The notes below the pieces were generated by a model that was given only the letters and a program-made list of their open reading frames with translations, made no database searches and was not told the DNA's origin. Shown here one piece after another: positions 1 to 9,146 of a stretch of 64,000 nt of DNA (positions are counted from its first letter, which is position 1; every line of letters begins with the position of its first letter). The stretch is taken from the NCBI RefSeq assembly GCF_003026285.1, contig NZ_PYOD01000001.1:992001-1056000 (forward strand). The letters are read 5' to 3'. The stretch comes from Photobacterium profundum. GTDB taxonomy: Bacteria > Pseudomonadota > Gammaproteobacteria > Enterobacterales > Vibrionaceae. A program made the translations under genes and the position numbers.

Positions 1-626
1 TTGGGGGACGCTCTGGGATCTTTGATTTATATGGTTATATTGATATTTTTGATTTAACCGAAAGCAGTGCCAGCGATAAAGACGGCAAACCTAAAATGTT
101 CATGAAATTTGCCCCACGAGTATCACTCGATGCCGTAACCGGAAAAGACCTTTCTTTTGGCCCCGTACAAGAACTCTACTTTGCAACATTGTTTAATTGG
201 GGAGGCGGAACAGAAGCTGATTTTGAACCCAATAATTCCTTCTGGGGCATAGGGTCCGATATCAATGTGCCATGGTTTGGCAAGGTTGGGCTTAATTTCT
301 ACGGTTATTATAATATTACCGCCAAAGACTGGAATGGTTATCAAATATCGACCAATTGGTTTAAACCTTTTTATACCTTAGATAATGGTAGTTTTGTTGC
401 TTATCAAGGTTATATTGATTATCAATTTGGTGCAGGAAGTAGCTTCCAAGGTAATTCTCAAGCCAGCCATGGTGGTGTGATGTTTAATGGTCTTTATTGG
501 CATTCCGACCGCTATTCAGTCGGCTATGGCTTCAAATTATATAATGATGTGTATTTAATTGAAGATACAAATTCATTCGAATCAACAGGTATAAGCCACT
601 ACGTTGCAGCTACCTATAAATTCTAA
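1..626 (+). CDS. Nucleoside-specific channel / OmpK (Tsx family) outer membrane protein, 5' truncated
   Basis: The reading frame is open from base 3, so the gene starts before the window; about 208 residues are visible. The translation has the alternating aromatic/hydrophobic texture of an outer membrane beta barrel and ends in Tyr-Lys-Phe, a typical C-terminal barrel signature. Near the start it carries GYIDIFDLTESS and, further on, KFAPRVSLDAVTGKDLSFGP, which I recognise from vibrio OmpK and the Tsx nucleoside-channel family. The family forms small pores for nucleosides and serves as a phage or colicin receptor. The signal peptide and first strands are outside the window. Tsx versus OmpK naming cannot be settled from this part. 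Confidence 0.85.
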   Translation, partial: GGRSGIFDLYGYIDIFDLTESSASDKDGKPKMFMKFAPRVSLDAVTGKDLSFGPVQELYFATLFNWGGGTEADFEPNNSFWGIGSDINVPWFGKVGLNFYGYYNITAKDWNGYQISTNWFKPFYTLDNGSFVAYQGYIDYQFGAGSSFQGNSQASHGGVMFNGLYWHSDRYSVGYGFKLYNDVYLIEDTNSFESTGISHYVAATYKF

Positions 627-663
627 GTCCCCCTCTTTCTAACCGCTCTTTTTCTGCTCTTTT

Positions 664-705
664 TACATAGGTTCTTCATGATAATTTTCATTAAGAACCT
701 ATGTA
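664..705. repeat. 13-bp inverted repeat downstream of the OmpK-like gene
   Basis: TACATAGGTTCTT (664-676) and AAGAACCTATGTA (693-705) are exact reverse complements around a 16-base loop. The hairpin sits 38 bases after the porin stop codon. It is not followed by a U-tract on either strand, although a T-rich stretch precedes it. It may be a 3' transcript-stabilising hairpin or a weak terminator. The rest of 627-815 holds no gene that I can see. Confidence 0.6.
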
Positions 706-815
706 TCTTAAAAACGTAAGACGAAAGCCCTTTAAAAAGAAAAACCATCAAGCCATACCGTTATAATTCCAGCTCATGATATGATCTTAGTAATAGATAA
801 ATTTGGAATAATGCC

Positions 816-1781
816 GTGCAGATAACGATTTTAGGCGCTGGTGCCATCGGATGTTTATGGGCTTGCCGCTTAGCGAAGCAAGGTCATCACATTCACTTTT
901 GGACAAGAACAAACAAACCATCATTCCCTATCGTATTGAATGCCTGTATTCAAACAAAAGATAGTATCCAAGCAGAAGATGGCACTCATAAAAAAAATCA
1001 TATTAAAACGCCATTATCACCAGAACACTTTGATTTTACGAGCAATAACATACAAAGCATTGCCAAGAGCGAGCTTATCATTGTAACGGTAAAAGCATTC
1101 CAGGTTGAGCAAGCCTTAAACGACATAGTTGATCATACTGCACCACACACTCCCATTATGATTATGCATAACGGAATGGGAACACAGCAGCACGTTAAAA
1201 CGCAGCTCATTGATCACCCTATTCTTTATGCCACCACGTCTCAAGCTGCTTTCAAGCCTAACAAAGAACAAATAAACCATACCGGATTAGGTCCAACATG
1301 GATAGGTGCTTTTAATCAATCGGCACAGGATTTCGACAGCCTTGCAGAGCTCTTTGATCAAGCTTTAGCACCTTGTGGCTGGCATCATGATATTAATGAA
1401 CCGTTGTGGCAAAAGTTAGCCATTAACTGTGCGATTAATCCACTAACAGCAATTCATCAATGTCAAAATGGTGAATTAGCAAACCCTAAATTTCATAGCG
1501 TTCTCACGCAAGTTTGCCATGAAGTCGCAGAGGTCATGCAGGCAGAAGACTACGATATAACTGCAGAAAAGTTAAAGCAAACAGTCGATACCGTTATTAA
1601 GGCGACTGCGGCTAACTATTCATCCATGTATCAAGATATTTTCCAGCAAAGAAAGACTGAAATCGATTATATTACGGGTTATCTCATTACACGGGCAAAG
1701 GTACACGGCATTGCTGTACCAATGAATACCCAGCTATGGCAAGACGTTAAATTATTGGAGCAAAACCACGATGACAAATGA
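816..1781 (+). CDS. panE: 2-dehydropantoate 2-reductase (ketopantoate reductase), PanE family
   Basis: This NADPH-dependent enzyme reduces ketopantoate to pantoate in pantothenate/CoA synthesis. The 321-residue protein opens with a Rossmann motif (GAGAIGCLWACRL, residues 8-20). It holds the catalytic segment KLAINCAINPLTAI, with the lysine and asparagines of the family, and a C-terminal stretch TEIDYITGYLITRAKVHGI that is typical of PanE. The start is GTG at 816; no ATG fits as well, because the Rossmann fold begins almost at once. The 3' end overlaps the yajL start by 11 bases, suggesting coupled translation. panE and yajL are also neighbours near thiI in Escherichia coli. Confidence 0.9.
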   Translation: MQITILGAGAIGCLWACRLAKQGHHIHFWTRTNKPSFPIVLNACIQTKDSIQAEDGTHKKNHIKTPLSPEHFDFTSNNIQSIAKSELIIVTVKAFQVEQALNDIVDHTAPHTPIMIMHNGMGTQQHVKTQLIDHPILYATTSQAAFKPNKEQINHTGLGPTWIGAFNQSAQDFDSLAELFDQALAPCGWHHDINEPLWQKLAINCAINPLTAIHQCQNGELANPKFHSVLTQVCHEVAEVMQAEDYDITAEKLKQTVDTVIKATAANYSSMYQDIFQQRKTEIDYITGYLITRAKVHGIAVPMNTQLWQDVKLLEQNHDDK

Positions 1782-2391
1782 TGATCACAACCGCACAATG
1801 ACTGTTGCTGTTTGTATCGCCCCCGGTACTGAAGAGATGGAAGCGATCAATACGATTGATATTCTTTTGCGCGCAGGGTTTGATGTAACAACAGCCAGTG
1901 TTGCCTCAGACGGTGCATTAATCGTTGCTGGCTCTCGTGGTATTAAATTAGTTGCCGATGCGGCATTAGTGACGGTTGCTGATGAACAATTTGATTGTGT
2001 AGTGTTACCTGGTGGTGTGGGTGGCGCTGAGTGCTTCCGTGACAGCCCGTTACTGGTTGAGTTCGTAGAGCAGCATAAGTACGACGGTAAGCTGATTGCG
2101 GCTATCTGTGCTGCTCCTGCACTTGTTCTAGAGCATCACAACATGTTTCCGACTGCAATAATGACAGCACACCCTGCCTTCCAAGACTATATTCCTGAAG
2201 AACGTCGCCGTACTAAGCGAGTTGTATATGATGTGAATGGCAATTTGCTAACCAGCCAAGGGCCTGGCACTTCACAAGAATTTGCGTTAGAAATTATTGT
2301 TCGTTTAGCGGGTAAAGAAAAAGCGGCTGAAGTCGCGGATCCGATGGTTGTATGGCCAAATATGCATTACGACGTTTTACCAAGGATATAA
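1771..2391 (+). CDS. yajL: DJ-1/PfpI family protein YajL (ThiJ)
   Basis: A 206-residue cytoplasmic protein of the DJ-1 superfamily, associated with protection of proteins against oxidative and glyoxal damage. The sequence shows APGTEEMEAINTIDILLRAGF at the N terminus, a conserved early glutamate, and the nucleophile elbow AAICAAPALVLEHH with the reactive cysteine. TSQGPGTSQEFAL is the family C-terminal motif. GGAG at 1757-1760 supports the ATG at 1771; the internal ATG at 1798 lacks a visible ribosome site but would match the usual N terminus more closely. It is co-transcribed with panE and ends in a strong terminator. Confidence 0.92.
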   Translation: MTNDDHNRTMTVAVCIAPGTEEMEAINTIDILLRAGFDVTTASVASDGALIVAGSRGIKLVADAALVTVADEQFDCVVLPGGVGGAECFRDSPLLVEFVEQHKYDGKLIAAICAAPALVLEHHNMFPTAIMTAHPAFQDYIPEERRRTKRVVYDVNGNLLTSQGPGTSQEFALEIIVRLAGKEKAAEVADPMVVWPNMHYDVLPRI

Positions 2392-2422
2392 AAAAAGCGA
2401 GAACCAAGGTTCTCGCTTTTTT
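2391..2422. terminator. Bidirectional intrinsic terminator between yajL and thiI
   Basis: AAAAAAGCGAGAACC (2391-2405) pairs exactly with GGTTCTCGCTTTTTT (2408-2422), with T-runs on both strands. It overlaps the last base of the yajL stop codon and lies just after the thiI stop, so it serves both convergent genes. Confidence 0.93.
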
Positions 2423-2441
2423 ATTTTGATGATGCTTTCAA

Positions 2442-3890
2442 CTATGGGCGGTAAACTTTGATATTACCGTAACCATTCTCGGTCAAATATAGTGCTTGTA
2501 AGCGGCTCATTACACCACGATCACAATACAATAAGTATTCTTTGCTTTGATCAAGATCGCCAAACTGAGTCGCTAATTTATAGAACGGAAGGTGTTTTAC
2601 TTCCACGCCATCAATAACAAGCGGACTTTCGTCTTCTTCATCTGGACTACGAATATCCAGAACGATTGCACCATCACCAATTTGATCAACAAGCTCTATC
2701 TCTGGTGCTTGTTCTTGGCTTTGTTTTTCAATATCTCGAATATCCATCACGCGCGCCTCTTCAATCACACGATCAAGGATAGCAAAGTCAAAATTAGCTT
2801 CTTCTTTTTCAAGCTTGGCTTTGACTGCTTTGATCGTTGGATTTTTCGAGATAACACCACAGAATTCAGGCATTGTTTTTGCGAATTCTTCTGTGCCAAT
2901 ATTACGAGCAATATCAATGATATCTTCTTTATCCCAATTAATAAGTGGACGAAGAATCAAACTGTCCGTCACATTATCAATCATACGTAGGTTGGTTAGA
3001 GTTTGGCTCGACACCTGACCTAACGCTTCACCTGTAACAAGCGCTTGAATACCATAACGCTCTGCAACCTGACCAGCAGCTCGCATAAACATACGTTTTA
3101 GCACAACACCCATTTGGCCGTTGTCCACTTTCTCAAGGATTTCAGCAACAACAGGTTCGAAATCAATCGAGATAAATTTAACTTTTGCTGATGACCCGTA
3201 CTTTTTCCATAAGAAGTGAGAAACTTGCTTCACACCAATCTCATGGGCAGGACCACCTAAATTAAAGAAACAGTAATGAACTTTACTGCCACGCTTAATG
3301 TGCAAGTAGCTTGAAACACCAGAGTCAAAGCCACCTGAAATTAGGCTCAATACGTCTTCTTGTGTACCAAGAGGGAAACCACCTAAGCCTTTATGGCGGT
3401 GTAATACTTGATGTAGGTGATCGTAATCAACTTCAACGCGTACTGTTATATCTGGATTCTTTAATTTGACACTTGCCGATTCAACCGCTTGGTTTAGACC
3501 GCCACCAACGTAACGTTCCAGTTCAATCGACGTAAAATCATGCTGGCCACGGCGCTTAGCACGTACACAGAATGTTTTACCTTCTAGTTGTTCGCCAACA
3601 AGTTCAAGCGTTTGCTCGAAAATATCGTGCAAATCTTTAAATTCAGTCTGCTTCACTTCCAACGTATGATGAATACCTGGAGTCTGCATCAAAATCGCCA
3701 GTATTTGATCGCGATCACTGTCATCGTTTGCTGTAACTTCAATATGATAACGACGGTTATATACCGCAACGGATTCAGACACACGCTTAACCATAATGCG
3801 AATGTTGCTATCAAGAATCTTTATAAAACGTTTACGAACAGAGTCGCTTTTACAAAAGATCTCTGGATGGGGCTTAACGATAAATTTCAT
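2442..3890 (-). CDS. thiI: tRNA 4-thiouridine synthase / thiamine thiazole sulfur transferase ThiI
   Basis: ThiI makes s4U at position 8 of tRNA and supplies sulfur for the thiazole ring, taking persulfide sulfur from IscS, which is also encoded in this window. At 482 residues it has the full enterobacterial length. The N-terminal ferredoxin-like/THUMP region (about 1-165) is followed by the PP-loop SGGFDSG (185-191). A conserved cysteine lies in [13 protein letters not shown] (about 344). The C-terminal rhodanese domain carries the persulfide cysteine Cys456 in LLYCDRG. All catalytic elements are intact. The gene stands alone, convergent to yajL. Confidence 0.97.
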   Translation of the reverse strand: MKFIVKPHPEIFCKSDSVRKRFIKILDSNIRIMVKRVSESVAVYNRRYHIEVTANDDSDRDQILAILMQTPGIHHTLEVKQTEFKDLHDIFEQTLELVGEQLEGKTFCVRAKRRGQHDFTSIELERYVGGGLNQAVESASVKLKNPDITVRVEVDYDHLHQVLHRHKGLGGFPLGTQEDVLSLISGGFDSGVSSYLHIKRGSKVHYCFFNLGGPAHEIGVKQVSHFLWKKYGSSAKVKFISIDFEPVVAEILEKVDNGQMGVVLKRMFMRAAGQVAERYGIQALVTGEALGQVSSQTLTNLRMIDNVTDSLILRPLINWDKEDIIDIARNIGTEEFAKTMPEFCGVISKNPTIKAVKAKLEKEEANFDFAILDRVIEEARVMDIRDIEKQSQEQAPEIELVDQIGDGAIVLDIRSPDEEDESPLVIDGVEVKHLPFYKLATQFGDLDQSKEYLLYCDRGVMSRLQALYLTENGYGNIKVYRP

Positions 3891-4056
3891 AACATGCTTC
3901 GCTACACTGGGCCAAATTAATACCGAACGGAATCAACGGCGCGGATTATACAGCAAGCAAGCAGTTGCTGAAACCTTGCTGTTATTGAAACCTTATAACC
4001 ATAGCCGCTAAATCAAATAGACGTCACCTTTCAATCTCAAACAATTACAGAAAGAT

Positions 4057-4079
4057 AGGTGCTCTAAAACCCCGCACCT
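4057..4079 (-). terminator. Possible terminator hairpin after pomB
   Basis: AGGTGC (4057-4062) pairs with GCACCT (4074-4079). It lies about 15 bases after the pomB stop in the minus direction. The tail (ATCTTTCTG) is only partly T-rich, so termination is uncertain. The remaining bases up to the thiI start (3891-4056) show no gene. Confidence 0.4.
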
Positions 4080-4094
4080 TAAGACTAATAATAG

Positions 4095-5027
4095 CTATTC
4101 AGCGCTTTTCTGTATGTCTGCACTTGTCACTTCATCAGAGTAATGCGGCTTACCTTGCATGATCGAAATCTCAACGCGACGATTTACTTTCCGTTCTTCT
4201 GCCGTTTTATTGCTATTTAATGGCGCTGTATCCGCTAAACCGACCACCCGTAATCGCTTGTGATCAAACCCTTTGACTTGCTCCATTTCTTGAGCAACAG
4301 AAACTGCTCGCTGCGCAGATAAATCCCAATTTGAGCGGTATAGTTCAGAATCTAACTTCTGATTATCAGTATGACCTGAAATTCTAATAATGCCGGGAAC
4401 ATCTTTCACTAAGTCAGCAATCTGTCGCACTAAGGGCCGAAATTTAGGCTGTAAAAAAGCAGAACCCGCCGGGAACGCCCCTTTTTCTTTGATTCGAATA
4501 ACGACTTGTTGACCAAAATTTTCAACTTCAATCGCACCATCTTGAATTTCGCGATCAAGTGCTTTTTGCATGACTTCCAATAACTGCTCTTGCGACTCAG
4601 ACATCTCAGATTGATTATTTTGATTCATTTGAGTTGCCACATCAGCCGATTGCCCACCAGTTAACTTACCCGCATCACGCTTGGTGCCTCCGGCACGGTC
4701 TGATTCACCATCGTGGAAATCTAGCGTACGTTGAGTCATATCAATGGTTTGTTGCATGATAACTTCAATCGGTGTTGGCTCAGGTCGCCCAGGGCGAAAT
4801 TCTTGCGCGATAACACTGGTGCCTTTAGGAATATCTTTCACTTCCAGCATATTTTGAACACCAAAAGCAAATTTCATCGAACCTGCAATCTGTTTAAATT
4901 TCAGTACATCCATCTCTGAGAATGACAACAAGAGTACAAAAAAACACATTAACAAGGTCGCTAGATCCGCAAAGGTCGCCATCCATAACGGCGCGCCAGG
5001 GGGACACTTGCAATCATCTTCTTCCAT
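4095..5027 (-). CDS. pomB: Sodium-driven flagellar stator protein PomB (MotB family)
   Basis: This is the ion-channel and peptidoglycan-anchoring subunit of the polar flagellar stator. The 310-residue sequence has a short acidic and cysteine-containing N terminus, then one membrane helix (about 15-38) with the ion-binding aspartate Asp21 in FADLATLL. A long polar linker follows, then an OmpA-like peptidoglycan-binding domain (about 180-290) with ISGHTDNQKL and NRRVEI. It begins 8 bases after the pomA stop, so the two are one transcript. I call it sodium-type from its resemblance to vibrio PomB; the ion is an inference. Confidence 0.93.
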   Translation of the reverse strand: MEEDDCKCPPGAPLWMATFADLATLLMCFFVLLLSFSEMDVLKFKQIAGSMKFAFGVQNMLEVKDIPKGTSVIAQEFRPGRPEPTPIEVIMQQTIDMTQRTLDFHDGESDRAGGTKRDAGKLTGGQSADVATQMNQNNQSEMSESQEQLLEVMQKALDREIQDGAIEVENFGQQVVIRIKEKGAFPAGSAFLQPKFRPLVRQIADLVKDVPGIIRISGHTDNQKLDSELYRSNWDLSAQRAVSVAQEMEQVKGFDHKRLRVVGLADTAPLNSNKTAEERKVNRRVEISIMQGKPHYSDEVTSADIQKSAE

Positions 5028-5035
5028 TGTGACCT

Positions 5036-5797
5036 CTAACCATCTACGTCTACGCCACGTTTTTTCTCATTAAGGTAATTTTTCAAGTACCCATCGATCA
5101 CTCGCGGATTCTGACCATCTTGAATAGCAAGAACACCATCAAGAATTAATCGACGATTCAATTTCTCTTCGTTCTTACGTAATGACAATTTGTCAGCAAT
5201 CGGTATTGCCACCATGTTCGCAACAATAGAGCCATACAAGGTGGTTAACAAAGCCACAGCCATTGCAGGACCAATTGATTTAGGGTCATCCATGTTGGAC
5301 AACATCGCAACTAAACCGATTAGCGTACCAATCATCCCCATTGCTGGTGCAACATCACCAAAGGAGCTAAAAATACCCACCCCTTTTTCATGTCGCTCAT
5401 TGGTTAAGCCGATATCTTTTTGTAACGTCGCCCGAACAACATCAGCATCATGACCATCAACAAGCAGATCGATACCTTTACGTAAGAAGGTGTTATCAAC
5501 TTCCATTTCTTCTAACGCTAAAAATCCTCCTTTTCGCGCGGCGTCAGCCATTTCAACAATTTTAGCGATTAAGTCTTCTGGATTGTCCGTTTTGAACATG
5601 AATGCTTTCACTGCAATTTTAGCTGCACCGAAAAACTGACTAATGCTGTATTTAATCAAAACAACAAATGTGGTTCCTCCCAGTACAATCAATACCGAGG
5701 GAACATCAAAAAACATCCCTAAACTGCCACCTAGTAACATTGCCATTGCTACAAATGCGAATGAACCTACTAGGCCTATAAGCGTTGCCAAATCCAC
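5036..5797 (-). CDS. pomA: Sodium-driven flagellar stator protein PomA (MotA family)
   Basis: PomA is the four-helix stator subunit that converts ion flow through PomAB into torque on FliG. The 253-residue protein has N-terminal hydrophobic helices (about 3-25 and 30-50), a large charged cytoplasmic loop (about 60-145), and two further helices within GDVAPAMGMIGTLIGLVAML and MAVALLTTLYGSIVANM. These match the MotA/TolQ/ExbB superfamily. It is the first gene of a two-gene operon with pomB. A sigma-28 promoter lies 72-99 bases upstream. Confidence 0.95.
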   Translation of the reverse strand: MDLATLIGLVGSFAFVAMAMLLGGSLGMFFDVPSVLIVLGGTTFVVLIKYSISQFFGAAKIAVKAFMFKTDNPEDLIAKIVEMADAARKGGFLALEEMEVDNTFLRKGIDLLVDGHDADVVRATLQKDIGLTNERHEKGVGIFSSFGDVAPAMGMIGTLIGLVAMLSNMDDPKSIGPAMAVALLTTLYGSIVANMVAIPIADKLSLRKNEEKLNRRLILDGVLAIQDGQNPRVIDGYLKNYLNEKKRGVDVDG

Positions 5798-5869
5798 GAA
5801 AAGCTCCCCTTTTTGTGACGCATCGTATTTATTATTAAATCAACAGCGGTATTCTACAGAAGTGTACCT

Positions 5870-5896
5870 ATATCGGCACCTTTCGTTTTTCATTTA
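5870..5896 (-). promoter_or_regulatory. Sigma-28 (FliA) promoter of pomAB
   Basis: On the minus strand TAAA (5893-5896) is followed by exactly 15 bases and then GCCGATAT (5870-5877). This is the flagellar sigma-28 consensus TAAA-N15-GCCGATAW. It points at pomA, whose start codon is at 5797, so stator synthesis should follow the late flagellar programme. The match is seen in the sequence; activity is inferred. Confidence 0.85.
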
Positions 5897-6013
5897 GCTT
5901 TCTTCGTTCAAAAGACGAAAATTACTGCCTCAAACACAAAATCATGTGACATAATTTGACCCAGATTACTCTCTGCGTTACTTTTCCAACACTTAGAAAA
6001 TAGTGAATGATTT

Positions 6014-6256
6014 ATGGCCGCTAAAAAACCAGAAAATATGGCATTTGAAGCTGCATTAGATGAACTCGATTCCATTGTAAACGAGTTAGAGTCTGGTGAT
6101 ATTGCACTCGAAGATGCATTAAAGAAATTTGAACGCGGTATTATGCTTGCTCGCACTAGTCAGAAAAAACTTACGCAAGCAGAGCAGCGTGTAGAAATAT
6201 TACTTCAAGCTGATGATGAAGCACCACTGACTGAATTTAATGAGAACAATGAATAA
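6014..6256 (+). CDS. xseB: Exodeoxyribonuclease VII small subunit
   Basis: This 80-residue subunit joins the large subunit XseA (encoded at 36147) to degrade single-stranded DNA. The sequence MAFEAALDELDSIVNELESG, followed by LEDALKKFERGIML, is diagnostic of XseB, a helical hairpin. The length is normal. It is the first gene of xseB-ispA-dxs and its stop overlaps the ispA start region, consistent with translational coupling. Confidence 0.96.
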   Translation: MAAKKPENMAFEAALDELDSIVNELESGDIALEDALKKFERGIMLARTSQKKLTQAEQRVEILLQADDEAPLTEFNENNE

Positions 6257-7151
6257 CAATTTAACTTTATCACAGTCACTGAAACATTATCAGGATCGTA
6301 GTAACCAACATTTAGCTCAATGGCTTGAAGCGCAGCCTTTTGCCGATCAAGCATTAGTAAAAACCATGAAATATGGCACATTACTCGGCGGCAAACGCGC
6401 GCGTCCGTTTTTAACCTATATTACGGGTCAAATGCTAGGGGCTGAATGTGCCGATCTTGATACTCCTGCTGCAGCGGTTGAATGTATTCATGCTTATTCA
6501 TTAATTCATGATGATCTGCCAGCGATGGATGACGATGAACTACGTCGTGGTCACCCAACATGCCACATTGCATTTGATGAAGCTTTGGCTATTCTTGCTG
6601 GAGATGCCTTACAAACACTTGCTTTCGAAATTCTAGCAGATGGTCAATTAAGTGATGACGGTAATACTCAACGTATTGCGATGATCAAAGAGCTTGCTCA
6701 AGCCTCTGGCGCTGCCGGAATGTGTGTAGGTCAAGCACTTGATTTAGAAGCAGAAGGTAAACGTGTAGATTTACAAAAGCTTGAAGCTATTCATAAGCAC
6801 AAAACGGGAGCTCTTATCCGATGTGCTGTACGTTTAGGTGCTCTCGCTGCAGGTCAAAAAGGCGTAGCGGTATTGCCACAGCTAAACCAATTCGCCGACG
6901 CGATTGGTCTCGCATTCCAAGTTCAAGACGATATTCTTGATGTCACAAGTGATACTGAAACCCTAGGGAAACCACAAGGTTCAGATCTCGCGCTTGATAA
7001 AAGTACCTACCCAGCCTTACTTGGATTGGAAGGTGCACAACAAAAAACACAACAACTTTATCAAGAAGCGCTACAAGCATTGGATGCAATACCCTACAAT
7101 ACAACCCAATTAGAAGTTTTTGCCCGATACATTATCGAACGCAATAACTAA
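6249..7151 (+). CDS. ispA: Geranyl/farnesyl diphosphate synthase
   Basis: IspA condenses isopentenyl diphosphate with allylic diphosphates to make C10 and C15 chains. The first aspartate-rich motif DDLPAMDDDELRRG lies around residue 88-101 and the second, FQVQDDILDVTSD, in the C-terminal half. LLGGKRARPFL is the conserved GKR block that binds isopentenyl diphosphate. I prefer ATG 6249 (300 residues), which overlaps the xseB stop; an in-frame ATG at 6240 would add three residues. It lies between xseB and dxs. Confidence 0.95.
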   Translation: MNNNLTLSQSLKHYQDRSNQHLAQWLEAQPFADQALVKTMKYGTLLGGKRARPFLTYITGQMLGAECADLDTPAAAVECIHAYSLIHDDLPAMDDDELRRGHPTCHIAFDEALAILAGDALQTLAFEILADGQLSDDGNTQRIAMIKELAQASGAAGMCVGQALDLEAEGKRVDLQKLEAIHKHKTGALIRCAVRLGALAAGQKGVAVLPQLNQFADAIGLAFQVQDDILDVTSDTETLGKPQGSDLALDKSTYPALLGLEGAQQKTQQLYQEALQALDAIPYNTTQLEVFARYIIERNN

Positions 7152-7175
7152 AATCAGTAAAAGCGCCGAAATGTT

Positions 7176-9038
7176 ATGACTCTGGATATATCAAAATACC
7201 CTCATCTTGCCTTAGCCAATACGCCAGATGAACTACGCTTACTGCCGGTTGAAAGTTTACCGGAGGTATGTGATGAACTACGTACCTACTTGCTTAACTC
7301 AGTCAGCCAGTCAAGCGGGCATTTTGCCTCAGGTCTTGGTGCTGTAGAACTGACTGTTGCCTTACATCATGTATATAACACACCTTTTGATCATTTGATC
7401 TGGGATGTAGGTCATCAAGCTTACCCACATAAAATTCTGACTGGTCGTCGTGACCAGATGTCAACGATCCGCCAAAAAGATGGCATCCACCCATTCCCTT
7501 GGCGTGGTGAGAGTGAGTACGACGTATTATCTGTCGGTCACTCTTCAACCTCGATCAGTGCAGGTCTTGGAATGGCTATCGCCGCTAATAAAGAAGGCTT
7601 AGGCCGTAAAGTTGTTAGCGTAATTGGTGATGGTGCAATTACCGCAGGCATGGCATTTGAAGCCATGAACCATGCAGGTGATGTACATTCAGACATGTTA
7701 GTGATTCTAAATGACAATGAAATGTCAATTTCAGAAAATGTCGGCGCATTGAACAACCACTTAGCTCGCTTACTCTCTGGCAGCCTTTACACCACCATTC
7801 GTGAAGGCGGCAAGAAAGTATTAGCTGGCGCGCCACCGATCAAAGAATTGGTTAAACGCGCAGAAGAACATATCAAGGGCATGGTTGTTCCTGGCACCAT
7901 GTTTGAAGAGCTAGGCTTCAACTATATTGGCCCTGTTGATGGTCATGATGTTGCTGAATTAGTCAAAACCTTGAAAAATATGCGTAATCTGAAAGGGCCA
8001 CAGTTCCTTCATATTATGACAAAAAAAGGTAAAGGCTACGCACCAGCGGAAGCGGATCCAATTAATTACCATGCTGTACCTAAATTCGATCTAAGCCAAA
8101 ACCCGTTACCAAAAGCGACAAATGCTAAACCGACTTTCTCGAAGATTTTCGGCGATTGGTTATGTGATATGGCAGCTGAAGATGAAAAGCTAATGGCTAT
8201 TACGCCAGCGATGCGTGAAGGCTCTGGCATGGTACGCTTCTCGAAAGAATACCCAAGCCAGTATTTTGATGTCGCAATTGCAGAGCAACACGCTGTAACG
8301 CTAGCAAGTGGTATGGCTATCGGTGGATATAACCCCGTTGTTGCTATCTACTCAACATTTTTACAGCGTGGCTATGATCAATTAATTCACGATGTTGCCA
8401 TTATGGAACTTCCTGTAATGTTTGCTATTGATCGTGGTGGTCTAGTTGGCGCCGATGGTCAAACTCACCAAGGTGCTTTTGATCTTAGCTTTATGCGTTG
8501 TATTCCTAATATCGTGATAATGGCACCAAGCGACGAAAATGAATGTCGCCAAATGCTATACACGGGTCATAAGCATCAAGGCCCAAGTGCGGTACGTTAC
8601 CCTCGCGGTAATGGATTAGGCGCAGATATACAGCACGAAATGACCGCACTTGAAATCGGTAAAGGGATTGTTCGCCGTCAAGGTGAGAGAATTGCTATCC
8701 TGAGTTTCGGTACGATGCTGGGATATACGTTAGAAGCCGCTGAAAAATTGAATGCAACGGTGGCTGATATGCGGTTTGTGAAGCCACTTGATGAAGCGCT
8801 CATTCTAGAATTAGCCGCCAATCATGATGTATTGGTTACGGTTGAAGAAAACGCTATTGCCGGTGGTGCTGGCAGTGGCGTTATCGAGTTCATGATGAAA
8901 TCAAAATGCTTAAAGCCAGTGCTTAACATTGGTCTTCCCGACCGTTTTGTTGAGCAAGGAACACAGCAAGAGCTGCATACTGCATTAGAAATTGATGCCG
9001 CTGGTATTGAAAAGCAAATTCGTGATTATATTGCTTAA
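7176..9038 (+). CDS. dxs: 1-deoxy-D-xylulose-5-phosphate synthase
   Basis: Dxs catalyses the first step of the non-mevalonate isoprenoid pathway, joining pyruvate and glyceraldehyde 3-phosphate with thiamine diphosphate. The 620-residue protein has His49 and His80 near the cofactor, the thiamine-diphosphate motif GDGAITAG (151-158) closing with [10 protein letters not shown], and the pyrimidine-domain glutamate in [13 protein letters not shown]. The C-terminal transketolase domain is complete. It follows ispA by 24 bases. IspG, a late step of the same pathway, is at 46812. Confidence 0.97.
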   Translation: MTLDISKYPHLALANTPDELRLLPVESLPEVCDELRTYLLNSVSQSSGHFASGLGAVELTVALHHVYNTPFDHLIWDVGHQAYPHKILTGRRDQMSTIRQKDGIHPFPWRGESEYDVLSVGHSSTSISAGLGMAIAANKEGLGRKVVSVIGDGAITAGMAFEAMNHAGDVHSDMLVILNDNEMSISENVGALNNHLARLLSGSLYTTIREGGKKVLAGAPPIKELVKRAEEHIKGMVVPGTMFEELGFNYIGPVDGHDVAELVKTLKNMRNLKGPQFLHIMTKKGKGYAPAEADPINYHAVPKFDLSQNPLPKATNAKPTFSKIFGDWLCDMAAEDEKLMAITPAMREGSGMVRFSKEYPSQYFDVAIAEQHAVTLASGMAIGGYNPVVAIYSTFLQRGYDQLIHDVAIMELPVMFAIDRGGLVGADGQTHQGAFDLSFMRCIPNIVIMAPSDENECRQMLYTGHKHQGPSAVRYPRGNGLGADIQHEMTALEIGKGIVRRQGERIAILSFGTMLGYTLEAAEKLNATVADMRFVKPLDEALILELAANHDVLVTVEENAIAGGAGSGVIEFMMKSKCLKPVLNIGLPDRFVEQGTQQELHTALEIDAAGIEKQIRDYIA

Positions 9039-9060
9039 CTTAAGCTTTTATCGCTAAAAG

Positions 9061-9116
9061 GTAAGTCTCAACTTACTTGCCTTCCTCCTAGTTTCTAGCC
9101 TTTACTAGAAACTAGG
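9061..9116. repeat. Two adjacent hairpins between convergent dxs and the 691-codon gene
   Basis: GTAAGT (9061-9066) pairs with ACTTAC (9071-9076). Next, CCTAGTTTCTAG (9087-9098) pairs perfectly with CTAGAAACTAGG (9105-9116) around a 6-base loop. There is no U-tract after the second stem. They probably form the 3' ends of both convergent transcripts. Confidence 0.55.
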
Positions 9117-9146
9117 GCGCTTCTCTGCCCAGCCTAATCGACCTCT

